Virus record (IMG/VR): IMGVR_UViG_3300050121_000224
Span: 1-39,146 of that record
Length of the DNA stretch: 39,146 bases
Source of the DNA: a virus
Strand: one strand, 5' to 3'
The position numbers and the translations under genes were made by a program. The notes under the pieces are model-generated. The model was not told the DNA's origin, made no database searches, and saw only the letters and a list, made by a program, of their open reading frames with translations. Each line of letters begins with the position of its first letter. Within the stretch, counting starts at the first letter, position 1. Below, piece after piece: positions 1 to 7,925 of the stretch.

Positions 1-2079
1 TGGGAGTATTTTGTAAGCCTTTTTGATTATAAGGCATGCATCTACTCAACACATAAGAGCACTCCGGACAAACCACGCTTGAGGCTAATAATGCCACTTG
101 CGAGAAATGTTTCAAGTGATGAATATATGGCAATTGCTAGGCTTGTTGCAAAGGATATTGGTATTGAGTATTTTGATGATTCCACCTACGAGCCACAAAG
201 ATTAATGTACTGGGCAAGCACCAGTTGTGACGGTGAGTTTGTTTTTCAAGAACAAAAGGGTGAACCGTTAGATCCTGATTTATTACTTGCAAAATATAAG
301 GATTGGCGGGATACAAGTCAGTATCCGGTATCTTCAAGGCAAAGCACTATTGTAAAACACACTATTAGTTCTCAAGCGGATCCACTTACCAAAGACGGAG
401 TTATTGGTGCATTTTGCAGAGCATACACAATTAATGCTGCAATTGATACCTTTATTCCGGATATATATAAGCCAAGTGTAATGGAAAATAGGTATGATTA
501 TGTACCTGCTGATTCAAGTGCCGGTGTGATTATTTATAACGATAAGTTTTGCTATTCTCACCATGCCACAGATCCTGCTTGCGGGAAACTTTGTAACGCT
601 TTTGATATTGTAAGGATACATAAATATGGCGACCTTGATAATAAATCAGACGATGACACTTCTCCATCAAAGTTGCCTTCGTTTAAAGAAATGCAGGAAC
701 TGTGCATTAAAGATGATAAAGTTAAAAAGCAGCTAGCACAGGAACGAGAGACACAGGCAAAAGATGAGTTTTCTGCAGATGATGAGGACTGGCAAACCGG
801 ACTTGACTTGAATAAACGTGGTGAAGTTGAAAACTCTCTGAAAAACTTGATTTTAATACTTGAAAAAGATGAATTTTTGAAAAACATTGTATTTAATCAA
901 TTAAGTGATGGCATGGAAATCAAAGGGGATGTTCCTTGGCAGCATCCAAGTAAGTATTGGCGTGATGCAGATGATGCACAACTTACTGCATATGTGGACG
1001 GGAAATACGGTACCTTTTCAAACCAGAATTATCTTATTGCTGTAGCAAAAGTAACAGACGATAGAAGCTATCATCCAGTTAAGGATTATTTAGAGCACTT
1101 GCCGCAGTGGGATAATATTGAAAGACTTGAAACACTGCTTATTGAGTATATTGGTGCATCGGACAACATTTATACAAGACAGGTGACAAGAAAAACATTA
1201 TGTGCGGCAGTAGCGAGGATATATATGCCAGGCATAAAGTTTGATTATATGCTCGTTTTAGTCGGAGCACAGGGTATTGGCAAAAGCACGTTATTTTCAC
1301 GGCTGGGCTTGGATTGGTATTCTGACAGTTTATCTGTGGCGGATATGAAGGACAAAACCGGTGCAGAGAAGCTACAAGGGTGCTGGGTTGTTGAAGTGTC
1401 AGAGTTAGCTGGGATACGCAAGGTTGAAAGTGATATGGTGCGCTCATTTGTAAGCAGGCAGGATGATAAATACAGAGCAAGTTATGGCAGACGTGTGGAA
1501 CCGCATCCTCGTCAATGCATTTTAGTTGGCAGCACCAATGCACAAGAAGGCTTCTTGCGAGATCTAACTGGTAACAGACGTTTTCTTCCTATTAATGTAG
1601 GCACAGGAATAAAAAAAGTATGGCACATGACAAATAACGATATAGGTCAAATATGGGCAGAAGTATTGCAGAATATAAAGGCTGGTGAAAACCTCGATAT
1701 AACTGATGAAATAAAAGAAATGGCAAAGGTTGAGCAACGTAAAGCATTAGAATCGGATGATCGAGAAGGGTTAATAGTTGAGTACCTTGATATGCTGTTA
1801 CCCGACAACTGGGACACTTTAAGTCTTATTGATAGGCGAAACTTCATTCACAATAATGATTTTGGCACACCAGTGAAAGGTACAGTTAAACGTGTTCGTG
1901 TTTGTACAATGGAAATCTGGAACGAGTTGTTTTGCAAAGATGCCGTTAATCTTAAAAAGTTTGAGTCGTATGAAATAAATGCAATTTTAACAAAGATTGA
2001 GGGTTGGAAAAAGGCTGAAAAGCCTATGGTGTTTTCAATCTACGGGAAGCAAAGAGGATATATTTTGGAACAAGATTAG
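1..2079 (+). CDS. VapE-type phage primase-helicase, 5' truncated by window edge
   Basis: Replication protein with a primase-like N-terminal part and a helicase-like ATPase C-terminal part, expected to open and prime the phage origin. The frame is open from base 1, so the start lies left of the window; 692 residues are visible, and family members of this kind are usually about 100 residues longer. The motif STYEPQRLMYW (visible residues 61-71) is typical of the primase half. The P-loop GAQGIGKST is at 422-430, and TGNRRF at 523-528 fits the arginine-finger region of VapE/D5-like ATPases. It is followed by a VRR-NUC and an SNF2 helicase gene, the usual replication set of clostridial prophages. 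A TTG at 79 and an ATG at 91 are internal and have no convincing ribosome binding site. The last codons form one arm of an inverted repeat that continues into the gap downstream. Confidence 0.9.
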   Translation, partial: WEYFVSLFDYKACIYSTHKSTPDKPRLRLIMPLARNVSSDEYMAIARLVAKDIGIEYFDDSTYEPQRLMYWASTSCDGEFVFQEQKGEPLDPDLLLAKYKDWRDTSQYPVSSRQSTIVKHTISSQADPLTKDGVIGAFCRAYTINAAIDTFIPDIYKPSVMENRYDYVPADSSAGVIIYNDKFCYSHHATDPACGKLCNAFDIVRIHKYGDLDNKSDDDTSPSKLPSFKEMQELCIKDDKVKKQLAQERETQAKDEFSADDEDWQTGLDLNKRGEVENSLKNLILILEKDEFLKNIVFNQLSDGMEIKGDVPWQHPSKYWRDADDAQLTAYVDGKYGTFSNQNYLIAVAKVTDDRSYHPVKDYLEHLPQWDNIERLETLLIEYIGASDNIYTRQVTRKTLCAAVARIYMPGIKFDYMLVLVGAQGIGKSTLFSRLGLDWYSDSLSVADMKDKTGAEKLQGCWVVEVSELAGIRKVESDMVRSFVSRQDDKYRASYGRRVEPHPRQCILVGSTNAQEGFLRDLTGNRRFLPINVGTGIKKVWHMTNNDIGQIWAEVLQNIKAGENLDITDEIKEMAKVEQRKALESDDREGLIVEYLDMLLPDNWDTLSLIDRRNFIHNNDFGTPVKGTVKRVRVCTMEIWNELFCKDAVNLKKFESYEINAILTKIEGWKKAEKPMVFSIYGKQRGYILEQD

Positions 2080-2260
2080 TGCTTGTTCCTAATCTTGTTC
2101 CTATAAAACAGCCTTTGAATTAGCCATAAATTAGGATTTTGGAACAAGAGAACAAGATTTATTATATAGAGATAGTTGTTTTATATATTAGTAGATATTA
2201 GCACGCTCGTTGTGTGTACACGCGTATATAGAAAACCTTGTTCTTTTGTTCTCTTGTTCC
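2062..2260. repeat. GAACAA/TTGTTC repeat cluster, possible origin or regulatory region
   Basis: Eight copies of GAACAA or its complement TTGTTC lie in about 200 bp (2068, 2083, 2095, 2142, 2150, 2238, 2246, 2254). They form a 13-bp perfect inverted repeat (2067-2079 with 2089-2101) and a second 15-bp perfect inverted repeat (2141-2155 with 2246-2260, 90 bp apart). ATTTTGGAACAAGA is also directly repeated at 2062-2075 and 2136-2149. Between the arms are an AT-rich stretch and the palindrome GTGTACAC followed by CGCG. The position inside the replication module suggests an iteron-like origin or a binding region for a replication protein; this is inference. Confidence 0.65.
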
Positions 2261-2280
2261 ATTAAAAGCGGAGGTCAGAA

Positions 2281-2559
2281 ATGTTAGAAAAGCTGATAGA
2301 AAGCCATTTGAGACGCAAAATTAAAAATGTTGGTGGTGTTGCTCTTAAATTCACATCACCAAATTACGATGGTATGCCTGACAGAATAGTGCTACTTCCA
2401 AATGGCAGGATTTATTTTGTGGAATTAAAGGTGGCAGGCAAAAAAGCTACACCGAAGCAGCTAAAGGTACATGGAATGTTAAGGAAATTAGGCTTTAATG
2501 TTTTAGTGCTTGATAACAAGCTGGCTGTTGATGAATTTGTAAATGGGGTGAAAATATGA
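2281..2559 (+). CDS. VRR-NUC domain nuclease
   Basis: Small nuclease (92 residues) of the VRR-NUC family, a PD-(D/E)XK-type fold common in phage replication modules, where it often sits next to an SNF2 helicase. The visible active-site pattern is G-M-P-D-R (residues 36-40), followed by the strand Y-F-V-E-L-K, which carries the E and K of the family; the following K-Q-L segment is also typical. The start is ATG with GGAGG 6-11 bp upstream, just after the GAACAA repeat region. Its stop overlaps the start of the helicase gene by 4 bp (ATGA), so the two are translationally coupled and probably act together on replication or recombination intermediates. The family assignment is strong; the substrate is unknown. 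Confidence 0.88.
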   Translation: MLEKLIESHLRRKIKNVGGVALKFTSPNYDGMPDRIVLLPNGRIYFVELKVAGKKATPKQLKVHGMLRKLGFNVLVLDNKLAVDEFVNGVKI

Positions 2560-3905
2560 ATATGGAGGACTTACATGAATATCAAAAATATAGTGTTGAT
2601 TTTATAGTTAAAAACCCTGCTTGTGGACTTCTTCTCGAAATGGGACTTGGCAAAAGTGTTATTACACTCACAGCAATTGTTGAACTTTTGCATAATACTT
2701 TTGAAGTTGGAAGAGTGCTTGTTGTAGCACCTTTACGAGTAGCAAAGGATACTTGGTCAAAAGAATGTGAAAAGTGGGAGCATCTAAAGCATCTAAAGAT
2801 TTCAAAAATACTCGGAAGCAAGGATGAACGCATAAAAGCCATTAATCGTAAAGCTGATATATATATTATCAATCGTGAAAATATAGCATGGCTTGTGGAC
2901 CATTATAAAACAAGTTTTCCTTACGATATGGTAGTACTTGATGAGCTTTCAAGTTTCAAAAATCATAATTCAGAGAGATTTAAAGCTATAAAAACGGTGC
3001 GACCATATATAAAACGCATTGTGGGACTTACAGGAACTCCGGCTCCTAATGGTCTTGAGGACTTATGGTCACAAATATATTTACTCGATAAAGGTGAGCG
3101 TCTTGGCAGATTTATTGGGCAGTATCGGCGGGATTATTTTACTCCGGATCAAAGAAAAGGTGAGGTTATATATTCATACAAACCCCGCAAAGGTGCAGAG
3201 CAGGCTATATATGATAAGCTTAGTGACATTTGCGTTAGTATGAAAGCAGTCGATTATATAACTATGCCTGAGAGAATTGATAATTTTGTTGAAGTAATTC
3301 TTGATGATAAAGAGCAAAAGTTGTACTCGAAATTAGAACGTGATGCACTTCTTCCTTTTGCTTCCGGCGATATTGATGCGGTTAATGCGGCAGCACTTAC
3401 AAACAAGTTGCTACAAATGGCAAATGGTGCTGTATATGATGAGAATGGCTTAGTAAAGCACATTCACGATAGGAAGCTTGATGCTTTAGAGGATTTAATA
3501 GAAAGTGCAAACGGTAAACCTGTCCTTATATTTTATAACTTCAGGCACGATAGGGACCGTATTGCAAAACGTTTTAATGCAGTGGATCTGCGAAGCAGTG
3601 AGAGTTGTGATACTTGGAACAATGGCGAGATACTTATCGCAATGGCACAACCTGCAAGTGTAGGTCATGGATTGAACCTTCAGGCAGGTGGCAGCAATAT
3701 AATATGGTTTGGACTTAACTGGAGTTTGGAATTGTATAGTCAAGCCAATGCAAGATTATGGCGACAAGGGCAAAAGAATACAGTGGTAGTAAATCATATC
3801 ATTACCAAAGGCACTACGGATGAAAGTGTTATGGCAGCTATTAGAAAAAAGGAAAAAGGTCAAGCTGGGCTTATTCAGGCTTTAAAAGCGAGAATTGGAG
3901 GATGA
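2556..3905 (+). CDS. SNF2-family DEAD/DEAH-box helicase
   Basis: Superfamily 2 ATPase of the SNF2/DEAD type, 449 residues, expected to move on phage DNA with the VRR-NUC protein encoded just upstream. The P-loop EMGLGKS is at residues 28-34, the Walker B box reads VVLDELSSF (a DELS variant of DEAH), GLTGTP is motif III, and ANARLWRQGQ near the C-terminus is motif VI with its arginine fingers. Both RecA-like lobes are complete. The start overlaps the previous stop by 4 bp. Members of this short phage SNF2 group are standard parts of clostridial prophage replication operons. No unusual feature is visible. Confidence 0.92.
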   Translation: MNMEDLHEYQKYSVDFIVKNPACGLLLEMGLGKSVITLTAIVELLHNTFEVGRVLVVAPLRVAKDTWSKECEKWEHLKHLKISKILGSKDERIKAINRKADIYIINRENIAWLVDHYKTSFPYDMVVLDELSSFKNHNSERFKAIKTVRPYIKRIVGLTGTPAPNGLEDLWSQIYLLDKGERLGRFIGQYRRDYFTPDQRKGEVIYSYKPRKGAEQAIYDKLSDICVSMKAVDYITMPERIDNFVEVILDDKEQKLYSKLERDALLPFASGDIDAVNAAALTNKLLQMANGAVYDENGLVKHIHDRKLDALEDLIESANGKPVLIFYNFRHDRDRIAKRFNAVDLRSSESCDTWNNGEILIAMAQPASVGHGLNLQAGGSNIIWFGLNWSLELYSQANARLWRQGQKNTVVVNHIITKGTTDESVMAAIRKKEKGQAGLIQALKARIGG

Positions 3906-3909
3906 AAAG

Positions 3910-4098
3910 ATGAGTATTTATGAAGATAGAGATTATATAGACCGGAATGAGTACCTTGAAAGTCTTTCTGATGAATACGGTGTTGATATTGATACGGTGT
4001 TTATTCTTGCTGATATACTGGGTGAAAGTGAGGACTTTGACGGACTAATCAGTTCTTTAGAAGATGCAAGTGCATATTTTGGAGGTTCACATGACTAA
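3910..4098 (+). CDS. small acidic phage protein of unknown function
   Basis: A 62-residue acidic protein (many Asp and Glu) that I do not recognise. An in-frame TTG at 3895 would lengthen it, but the ribosome binding site GGAGG at 3897-3902 points to the ATG at 3910. It follows the helicase stop by 4 bp and overlaps the next gene by 8 bp, so it is part of the replication operon. Small acidic proteins of this sort are common between the helicase and the late regulator in clostridial phages. No membrane segment or metal site is visible. Confidence 0.7.
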   Translation: MSIYEDRDYIDRNEYLESLSDEYGVDIDTVFILADILGESEDFDGLISSLEDASAYFGGSHD

Positions 4099-4489
4099 AA
4101 AAGAGCTATCACAGCTTTATTACTTAAACCGTGAGATTGAGGAGCAGCAACGCAGGCTAAAAGAGCTTGAAAGTAGTGCTACTTCATGTACACAAACAAT
4201 AACAGGCATGCCCCATATTGCTGGAATATCTGATAAGGTTGGCAAATATGCAGCAGAGATTGCGGACCTTAAAGGGCTCTTAGATTTAAACTTAAAGAAA
4301 TGCTTTTATGAACTTCACAGGCTTAATCGGTATATAGAAAGTATAGGAGACAGTGAAATGAGAATGGTTTTGTCTCTACGATATGTAAATGGCTTAAGTT
4401 GGGAACAGGTTGCAGCAAGTATTAGTGTTTATGCAAGTGAAAACAGCGTCAAGCAGGCAGCACACAGATATTTAAAGAATAATCAATAA
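4091..4489 (+). CDS. ArpU/DUF1492-like late transcription regulator
   Basis: A 132-residue protein with a long N-terminal helical, probably coiled-coil part (Q- and E-rich, residues 5-35) and a C-terminal helix-turn-helix resembling sigma factor region 4 (LRYVNGLSWEQVAASI followed by NSVKQAAHRYL). Proteins of this ArpU/DUF1492 type end the early operon of many Gram-positive phages and are thought to switch on the late genes. The start is the ATG at 4091 behind GGAGG at 4081-4085; the frame extends further upstream but without a better site. Right after its stop come 9-bp tandem repeats and a -10-like element, a plausible target. The family is well supported; the target is inferred. Confidence 0.8.
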   Translation: MTKKELSQLYYLNREIEEQQRRLKELESSATSCTQTITGMPHIAGISDKVGKYAAEIADLKGLLDLNLKKCFYELHRLNRYIESIGDSEMRMVLSLRYVNGLSWEQVAASISVYASENSVKQAAHRYLKNNQ

Positions 4490-4497
4490 TCAAATCC

Positions 4498-4538
4498 TGT
4501 CACACATGTCACGAATGTATGTTGTAAAATAGTATCAT
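4498..4538 (+). promoter_or_regulatory. candidate late promoter with 9-bp tandem repeats
   Basis: Three 9-bp units, TGTCACACA, TGTCACGAA and TGTATGTTG, run head to tail from 4498 to 4524. They are followed at once by the -10-like TAAAAT (4525-4530) and TATCAT (4533-4538). There is no good -35 box, so the repeats may be the binding site of an activator. The neighbouring ArpU-like gene is the obvious candidate. Downstream are a hairpin and then HNH, the start of the packaging and late region. Confidence 0.5.
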
Positions 4539-4555
4539 AGAAAATATATAAAATC

Positions 4556-4592
4556 ACAAAGCCTTTGCGGGATTAACCTGTGAGGGCTTTGT
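4556..4592 (+). other. 16-bp leader hairpin upstream of HNH
   Basis: As RNA, ACAAAGCCTTTGCGGG (4556-4571) pairs along its full length, with several G-U pairs, to CCTGTGAGGGCTTTGT (4577-4592) around the loop ATTAA. No U-run follows, so it is not a standard terminator. It lies between the candidate late promoter and the HNH ribosome binding site and would be in the leader of the late transcript. It could be an antitermination, RNA-stability or translation-control element. Confidence 0.6.
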
Positions 4593-4616
4593 CTATGCCC
4601 GAGAGGTGTTGAATGT

Positions 4617-4967
4617 ATGCCTTATAAATCTAAAAAAGCCTGTGGTTACCCTGGATGTCCAGAGCTAACCAATAGTAGGTACTGCGACAAGCATCAACAA
4701 GAATCAGACCATATATATAATAAATACAAGCGTGACCCAATGACAAAGAAGAGATACGGTCGCAGTTGGAAACACATTCGTGATAGATTCATAAAGACTC
4801 ACCCTCTCTGCGAAGAGTGCAGGATGGCTGGCAAACTAACTCTTGCAGAGGAAGTACATCATATATTGCCTTTGACTAAAGGTGGTTCTCACTCTGATGA
4901 TAACCTAATGTCCTTATGCAAGAGTTGTCATAGCACAATTACTGCCAAGAGTGGTTGCTGGGGGTAG
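4617..4967 (+). CDS. HNH endonuclease (packaging-associated)
   Basis: HNH-family nuclease, 116 residues. The N-terminal cysteine pairs (CGYPGC, YCDKH) and CEEC form zinc sites, and the HNH core reads EVHHILPL, then DDNLMSLCKSCH, with the two histidines, the asparagine and the final histidine in place. In HK97-like phages a small HNH protein encoded beside the terminase genes is needed together with terminase for cos cleavage and packaging. The position here, directly before the small terminase gene, fits that role. An ATG at 4613 is out of frame; the ATG at 4617 gives the conserved MPxKxKxxC start. Ribosome binding site: GAGAGGTG at 4601-4608. Confidence 0.9.
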   Translation: MPYKSKKACGYPGCPELTNSRYCDKHQQESDHIYNKYKRDPMTKKRYGRSWKHIRDRFIKTHPLCEECRMAGKLTLAEEVHHILPLTKGGSHSDDNLMSLCKSCHSTITAKSGCWG

Positions 4968-5035
4968 GGGTATCAAAATCCCTATATGTAACATAAATGG
5001 GAGCGAGCGTAGGGCTACGTGTGAGAAATGCCAAT
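4955..5035. other. candidate cos (packaging) site
   Basis: The end of the HNH gene and the following bases carry a G-rich run GGGGGTAGGGG, then TATCAAAATCCCTA and a GC-rich patch GGGAGCGAGCGTAGGGC. The short gap between HNH and small terminase is where cos sites of HK97-like phages are found, and a G-rich TAGGGG followed by a TCAAATC-like stretch is often seen there. No cohesive end can be read from the sequence alone. Confidence 0.4.
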
Positions 5036-5192
5036 TTCAAGTTAAAAAATCAAAATCTCGCAAAGCCTCATAAATACTGCACATAATTTTTTTCAGTCAT
5101 TAAAAAAAAGCTAAATGAATCAAAATTCTTGAATGAATTTCAAGTTTTACATTAAAAAACTTGAATAAAAGATACAAAAAGGAGTGTTTTTG

Positions 5193-5726
5193 ATGTCAAA
5201 TGGACATGGCGGTGCAAGAATCAATTCTGGAAGACCTCGCAAAGCATTTGCCGATGCTATTATAGATGGCACAAGGAAATCGAGGATTAAGACTGTAAAA
5301 CTTGAAGGGACAGAATTGCTTGATGCAAATACTCCAACTGTCCCGGAGGTTATGGAATATTTAAAAACACCGCAAAAAGATGGTGAAGCAATTCTTTCTG
5401 AAATATTCTTTAGCCGCATTTACAAATGGCTGTCAGAGAGAAAATGCGAGAAGCTTATTGAAGCAGACTTCTTACAACGTTTCGCATTACAACAAGCCCG
5501 ATATGTACAAATAGAAAACCTTATCAGTAAAACAGGTTTTTTGGCAAAGTCATCATCGGGAACAGCTATTGAGAGTCCTCTTGAGTCAATGGCTTTGAAC
5601 AGACTTAAAATTGTAAATCAAATGCAACAGGCAATTGAGAATATTGTTAGAGCGAACTGTGAGACACCATATACAGGTTTTCCGAATTGCTCTGACCCGA
5701 TGGAACAGTTGCTTAGTGGAAGGTAA
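5193..5726 (+). CDS. terS: terminase small subunit, P27-like
   Basis: DNA-recognition subunit of the packaging terminase, 177 residues. The start GHGGARINSGRPRK is the basic RPRK-type N-terminus of P27-family small subunits. The C-terminal part, with RYVQIENLISKTG, then SPLESMALNRLKIV, matches the family's helical region with its conserved S-P-x-x-x-x-A pattern. A GTG at 5184 and a TTG at 5190 are in frame, but AAGGAG at 5179-5184 suits the ATG at 5193. It follows HNH and the probable cos site as expected, but the large subunit is not next to it: about 9.9 kb of methyltransferase and accessory genes separate the two. Confidence 0.8.
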   Translation: MSNGHGGARINSGRPRKAFADAIIDGTRKSRIKTVKLEGTELLDANTPTVPEVMEYLKTPQKDGEAILSEIFFSRIYKWLSERKCEKLIEADFLQRFALQQARYVQIENLISKTGFLAKSSSGTAIESPLESMALNRLKIVNQMQQAIENIVRANCETPYTGFPNCSDPMEQLLSGR

Positions 5727-5743
5727 TAAATTAGAGGTGGAAA

Positions 5744-6523
5744 ATGAAACTTGATTACATAGTTGAAGGTGATTGTGTTGAGGTAATGAAGTCTTTTCCA
5801 AGTAATAGTATTGATTTAACTGTAACTTCTCCGCCCTATGATGATTTAAGAAACTACAATGGCTATTCGTGGAATTTTACAGAAGTGGCCAGAGAGTTAT
5901 TTAGAGTCACAAAAGACGGTGGCGTTGTAGTTTGGGTGGTTGATGATGCTACTATAAAAGGCAGTGAAACAGGCACGAGTTTTAAGCAAGCTCTGTATTT
6001 CAAGGAGCTTGGATTTAATCTGCATGACACAATGATATATATGAAAAATGGCAGTCAATATCCTGAAAAGGTACGTTATTATAAAGTCTTTGAATATATG
6101 TTTGTGTTCAGTAAAGGAAAACCAAAAACCATAAATTTGTTATGTGATAGAGAAAATAAGTGGGCTGGCAGTTGGGGAAAAAGAAGCCTTAGAAAAAAAG
6201 ATGGAACACTTGAGCAGAAAGAAAAAGTGCCATATAAGCAGTTTGGTATAAGGTATAATGTATGGAAAATAAACTGTGGTTTTGGCTATACAACAAAAGA
6301 CAAATGGGCATATACACATCCTGCAATGTTTCCGGAAAAACTTGCTGGTGACCATATATTATCGTGGTCAAACGTAGGTGATGTTGTTCTTGATCCATTT
6401 GTAGGGAGCGGGACAACTGCTAAAATGGCTAAGCTAAATAGCAGACATTACATAGGGATTGATATAAGCAAGGAATATTGTAGTTTGGCAAATAGGCGGG
6501 TTAATATTTTAGATTCTAAATAA
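5744..6523 (+). CDS. DNA methyltransferase, SPPY type (N4-cytosine or N6-adenine)
   Basis: SAM-dependent DNA aminomethyltransferase of 259 residues, motif order IV-X-I (beta class). Motif IV is TSPPYDDLRNY near residues 27-37; the SAM-binding motif I is DPFVGSGTT with IGIDIS after it, near the C-terminus. The SPPY form of motif IV is most often found in N4-cytosine enzymes, but N6-adenine activity cannot be excluded. It starts 17 bp after the small terminase stop behind GAGGTGG. There is no restriction endonuclease next to it, so it is an orphan phage methylase, probably protecting phage DNA from host restriction. It lacks the ParB domain of the two methylases that follow. Confidence 0.88.
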   Translation: MKLDYIVEGDCVEVMKSFPSNSIDLTVTSPPYDDLRNYNGYSWNFTEVARELFRVTKDGGVVVWVVDDATIKGSETGTSFKQALYFKELGFNLHDTMIYMKNGSQYPEKVRYYKVFEYMFVFSKGKPKTINLLCDRENKWAGSWGKRSLRKKDGTLEQKEKVPYKQFGIRYNVWKINCGFGYTTKDKWAYTHPAMFPEKLAGDHILSWSNVGDVVLDPFVGSGTTAKMAKLNSRHYIGIDISKEYCSLANRRVNILDSK

Positions 6524-6551
6524 AGATTTATTGCAGGAGAATTGAAAGCAT

Positions 6552-7844
6552 ATGGACATACAAAAAATAAAGGTAGAACTTCTTAATCCGGCGGTATATA
6601 ACCCAAGGAAAGATTTGAAACCCAGTGACAAGGAATATATAAAGCTCAAGAAATCAATTGAGACCTTCGGATATGTGGAGTTGGTGGTTTGGAATAAAGT
6701 AACAGGTAACGTTGTATCAGGACATCAGAGATTAAAAGTGCTTGTTGATTTGGGATACACAGAAGTTGACTGTGTTGTTGTTGAGATTGAAGATTTAAAA
6801 AAAGAAAAAGCACTCAACATAGCCATGAATAAAATTGGTGGTGAATGGGATGAGAATAAACTTGCAAGCCTTATTGCAGATTTAGATGCCAACTCTTTTG
6901 ATGTATCTATTACTGGTTTTGATGCTGCTGAGGTTGATGAGCTTATGAATAAGTTTTATTCCAAAGAAGCTGTCCAAGATGAGTTTGATGTCGATAATGC
7001 TAAAGATGAAATTGAAGCAAAAGGTGCTATAACTCAAAAGGGTGATATATGGCTTCTTGGCAACCATAGGCTAATGTGTGGTGATAGCACCAACGCTGAG
7101 GACTTTGAAAAATTGATGAATGGCAAGCACGCACAGATGGCTGTTACTTCACCACCCTATGGTGTAGGTAAGGAATATGAAAAAGCCGGCATTGAACCTT
7201 GGTTTGAAACAATAAAACCGGTTATAAAGAACATAACAAAACATGCCGATGTTATCTGCTGGCAGATAATTGATTTGTATTGTACAGGAAATCAGTTCAT
7301 TGAACCGACTGGCTTCTATTCTGTTCAAATGTTCGCTGAGAATGGCTTTCGTCCTATTTGGATTAGGATATGGAAAAAGCAGGGTTTAAATTTTGGAGTT
7401 GCACCTTATCATTTGGTGACTAATAAGCCGGTTCAACAATATGAATATATAACTGCTTTTGCGGGCAGGGAAACTGAGGAATATAACGACCAAGAATATG
7501 TTTGGCTTTCTGCTTTTGCAGGACATAGTTATAAATTCGTAAAAAGACTTTCAAAAGAGGAACGTAAGCGATGGGGCTATAGCGGTGTATGGGAAATTTC
7601 GACAGTAAAAGCAAATAAAGAACACCCTGCTATGTTTCCGCTGGAGCTGCCTTGGCGGTGTATTAAAATGCACTCTGACATGGGCGGTATTGTGCTCGAG
7701 CCATTTAGCGGAAGTGGTACTACAATAATTGCTTGTGAGCAAACAGAACGAATTTGCTATGCTATGGAGCTATCCCCTGTTTATTGTGATTTGGCAGTCA
7801 GGCGGTGGCAGGAGTTTTCTGGAGAAGCAAGCTGTAAAATTTAG
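6552..7844 (+). CDS. ParB-domain DNA methyltransferase, SPPY type
   Basis: Fusion of an N-terminal ParB/Srx-like nuclease fold (residues about 1-100, with YNPRKDLKP and VVSGHQRLKVL) with a C-terminal beta-class DNA methyltransferase (TSPPYGVGKEY as motif IV near residue 203, EPFSGSGTT as motif I near residue 390), 430 residues. Such fusions are common orphan phage methylases. The first 200 residues are closely similar to the gene at 10153, but the catalytic motif here is SPPY and the other has DPPW, and the C-terminal halves have diverged. It begins 28 bp after the previous methylase, behind GGAGA. Right after its stop comes a strong promoter for the cargo block. Confidence 0.9.
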   Translation: MDIQKIKVELLNPAVYNPRKDLKPSDKEYIKLKKSIETFGYVELVVWNKVTGNVVSGHQRLKVLVDLGYTEVDCVVVEIEDLKKEKALNIAMNKIGGEWDENKLASLIADLDANSFDVSITGFDAAEVDELMNKFYSKEAVQDEFDVDNAKDEIEAKGAITQKGDIWLLGNHRLMCGDSTNAEDFEKLMNGKHAQMAVTSPPYGVGKEYEKAGIEPWFETIKPVIKNITKHADVICWQIIDLYCTGNQFIEPTGFYSVQMFAENGFRPIWIRIWKKQGLNFGVAPYHLVTNKPVQQYEYITAFAGRETEEYNDQEYVWLSAFAGHSYKFVKRLSKEERKRWGYSGVWEISTVKANKEHPAMFPLELPWRCIKMHSDMGGIVLEPFSGSGTTIIACEQTERICYAMELSPVYCDLAVRRWQEFSGEASCKI

Positions 7845-7873
7845 TTGAAATTTATAATATTATATATTATAAT
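7845..7873 (+). promoter_or_regulatory. sigma-A type promoter of the cargo block
   Basis: TTGAAA at 7845-7850, a 17-bp spacer and a perfect TATAAT at 7868-7873. Transcription should start near 7880, 45 bp before the next gene. It begins on the base after the methylase stop codon. This gives the cargo genes expression independent of the late operon, as in phage morons. Confidence 0.7.
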
Positions 7874-7925
7874 TGATGCTATGAGATACCCATTATTTAT
7901 ACAATAAATAGTAAAGGAAAACTAA

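Noticed and set aside
1139-1543. Minus-strand open frame inside VapE
   Set aside because: Lies opposite the conserved P-loop ATPase, with no ribosome binding site; a shadow of the real gene.
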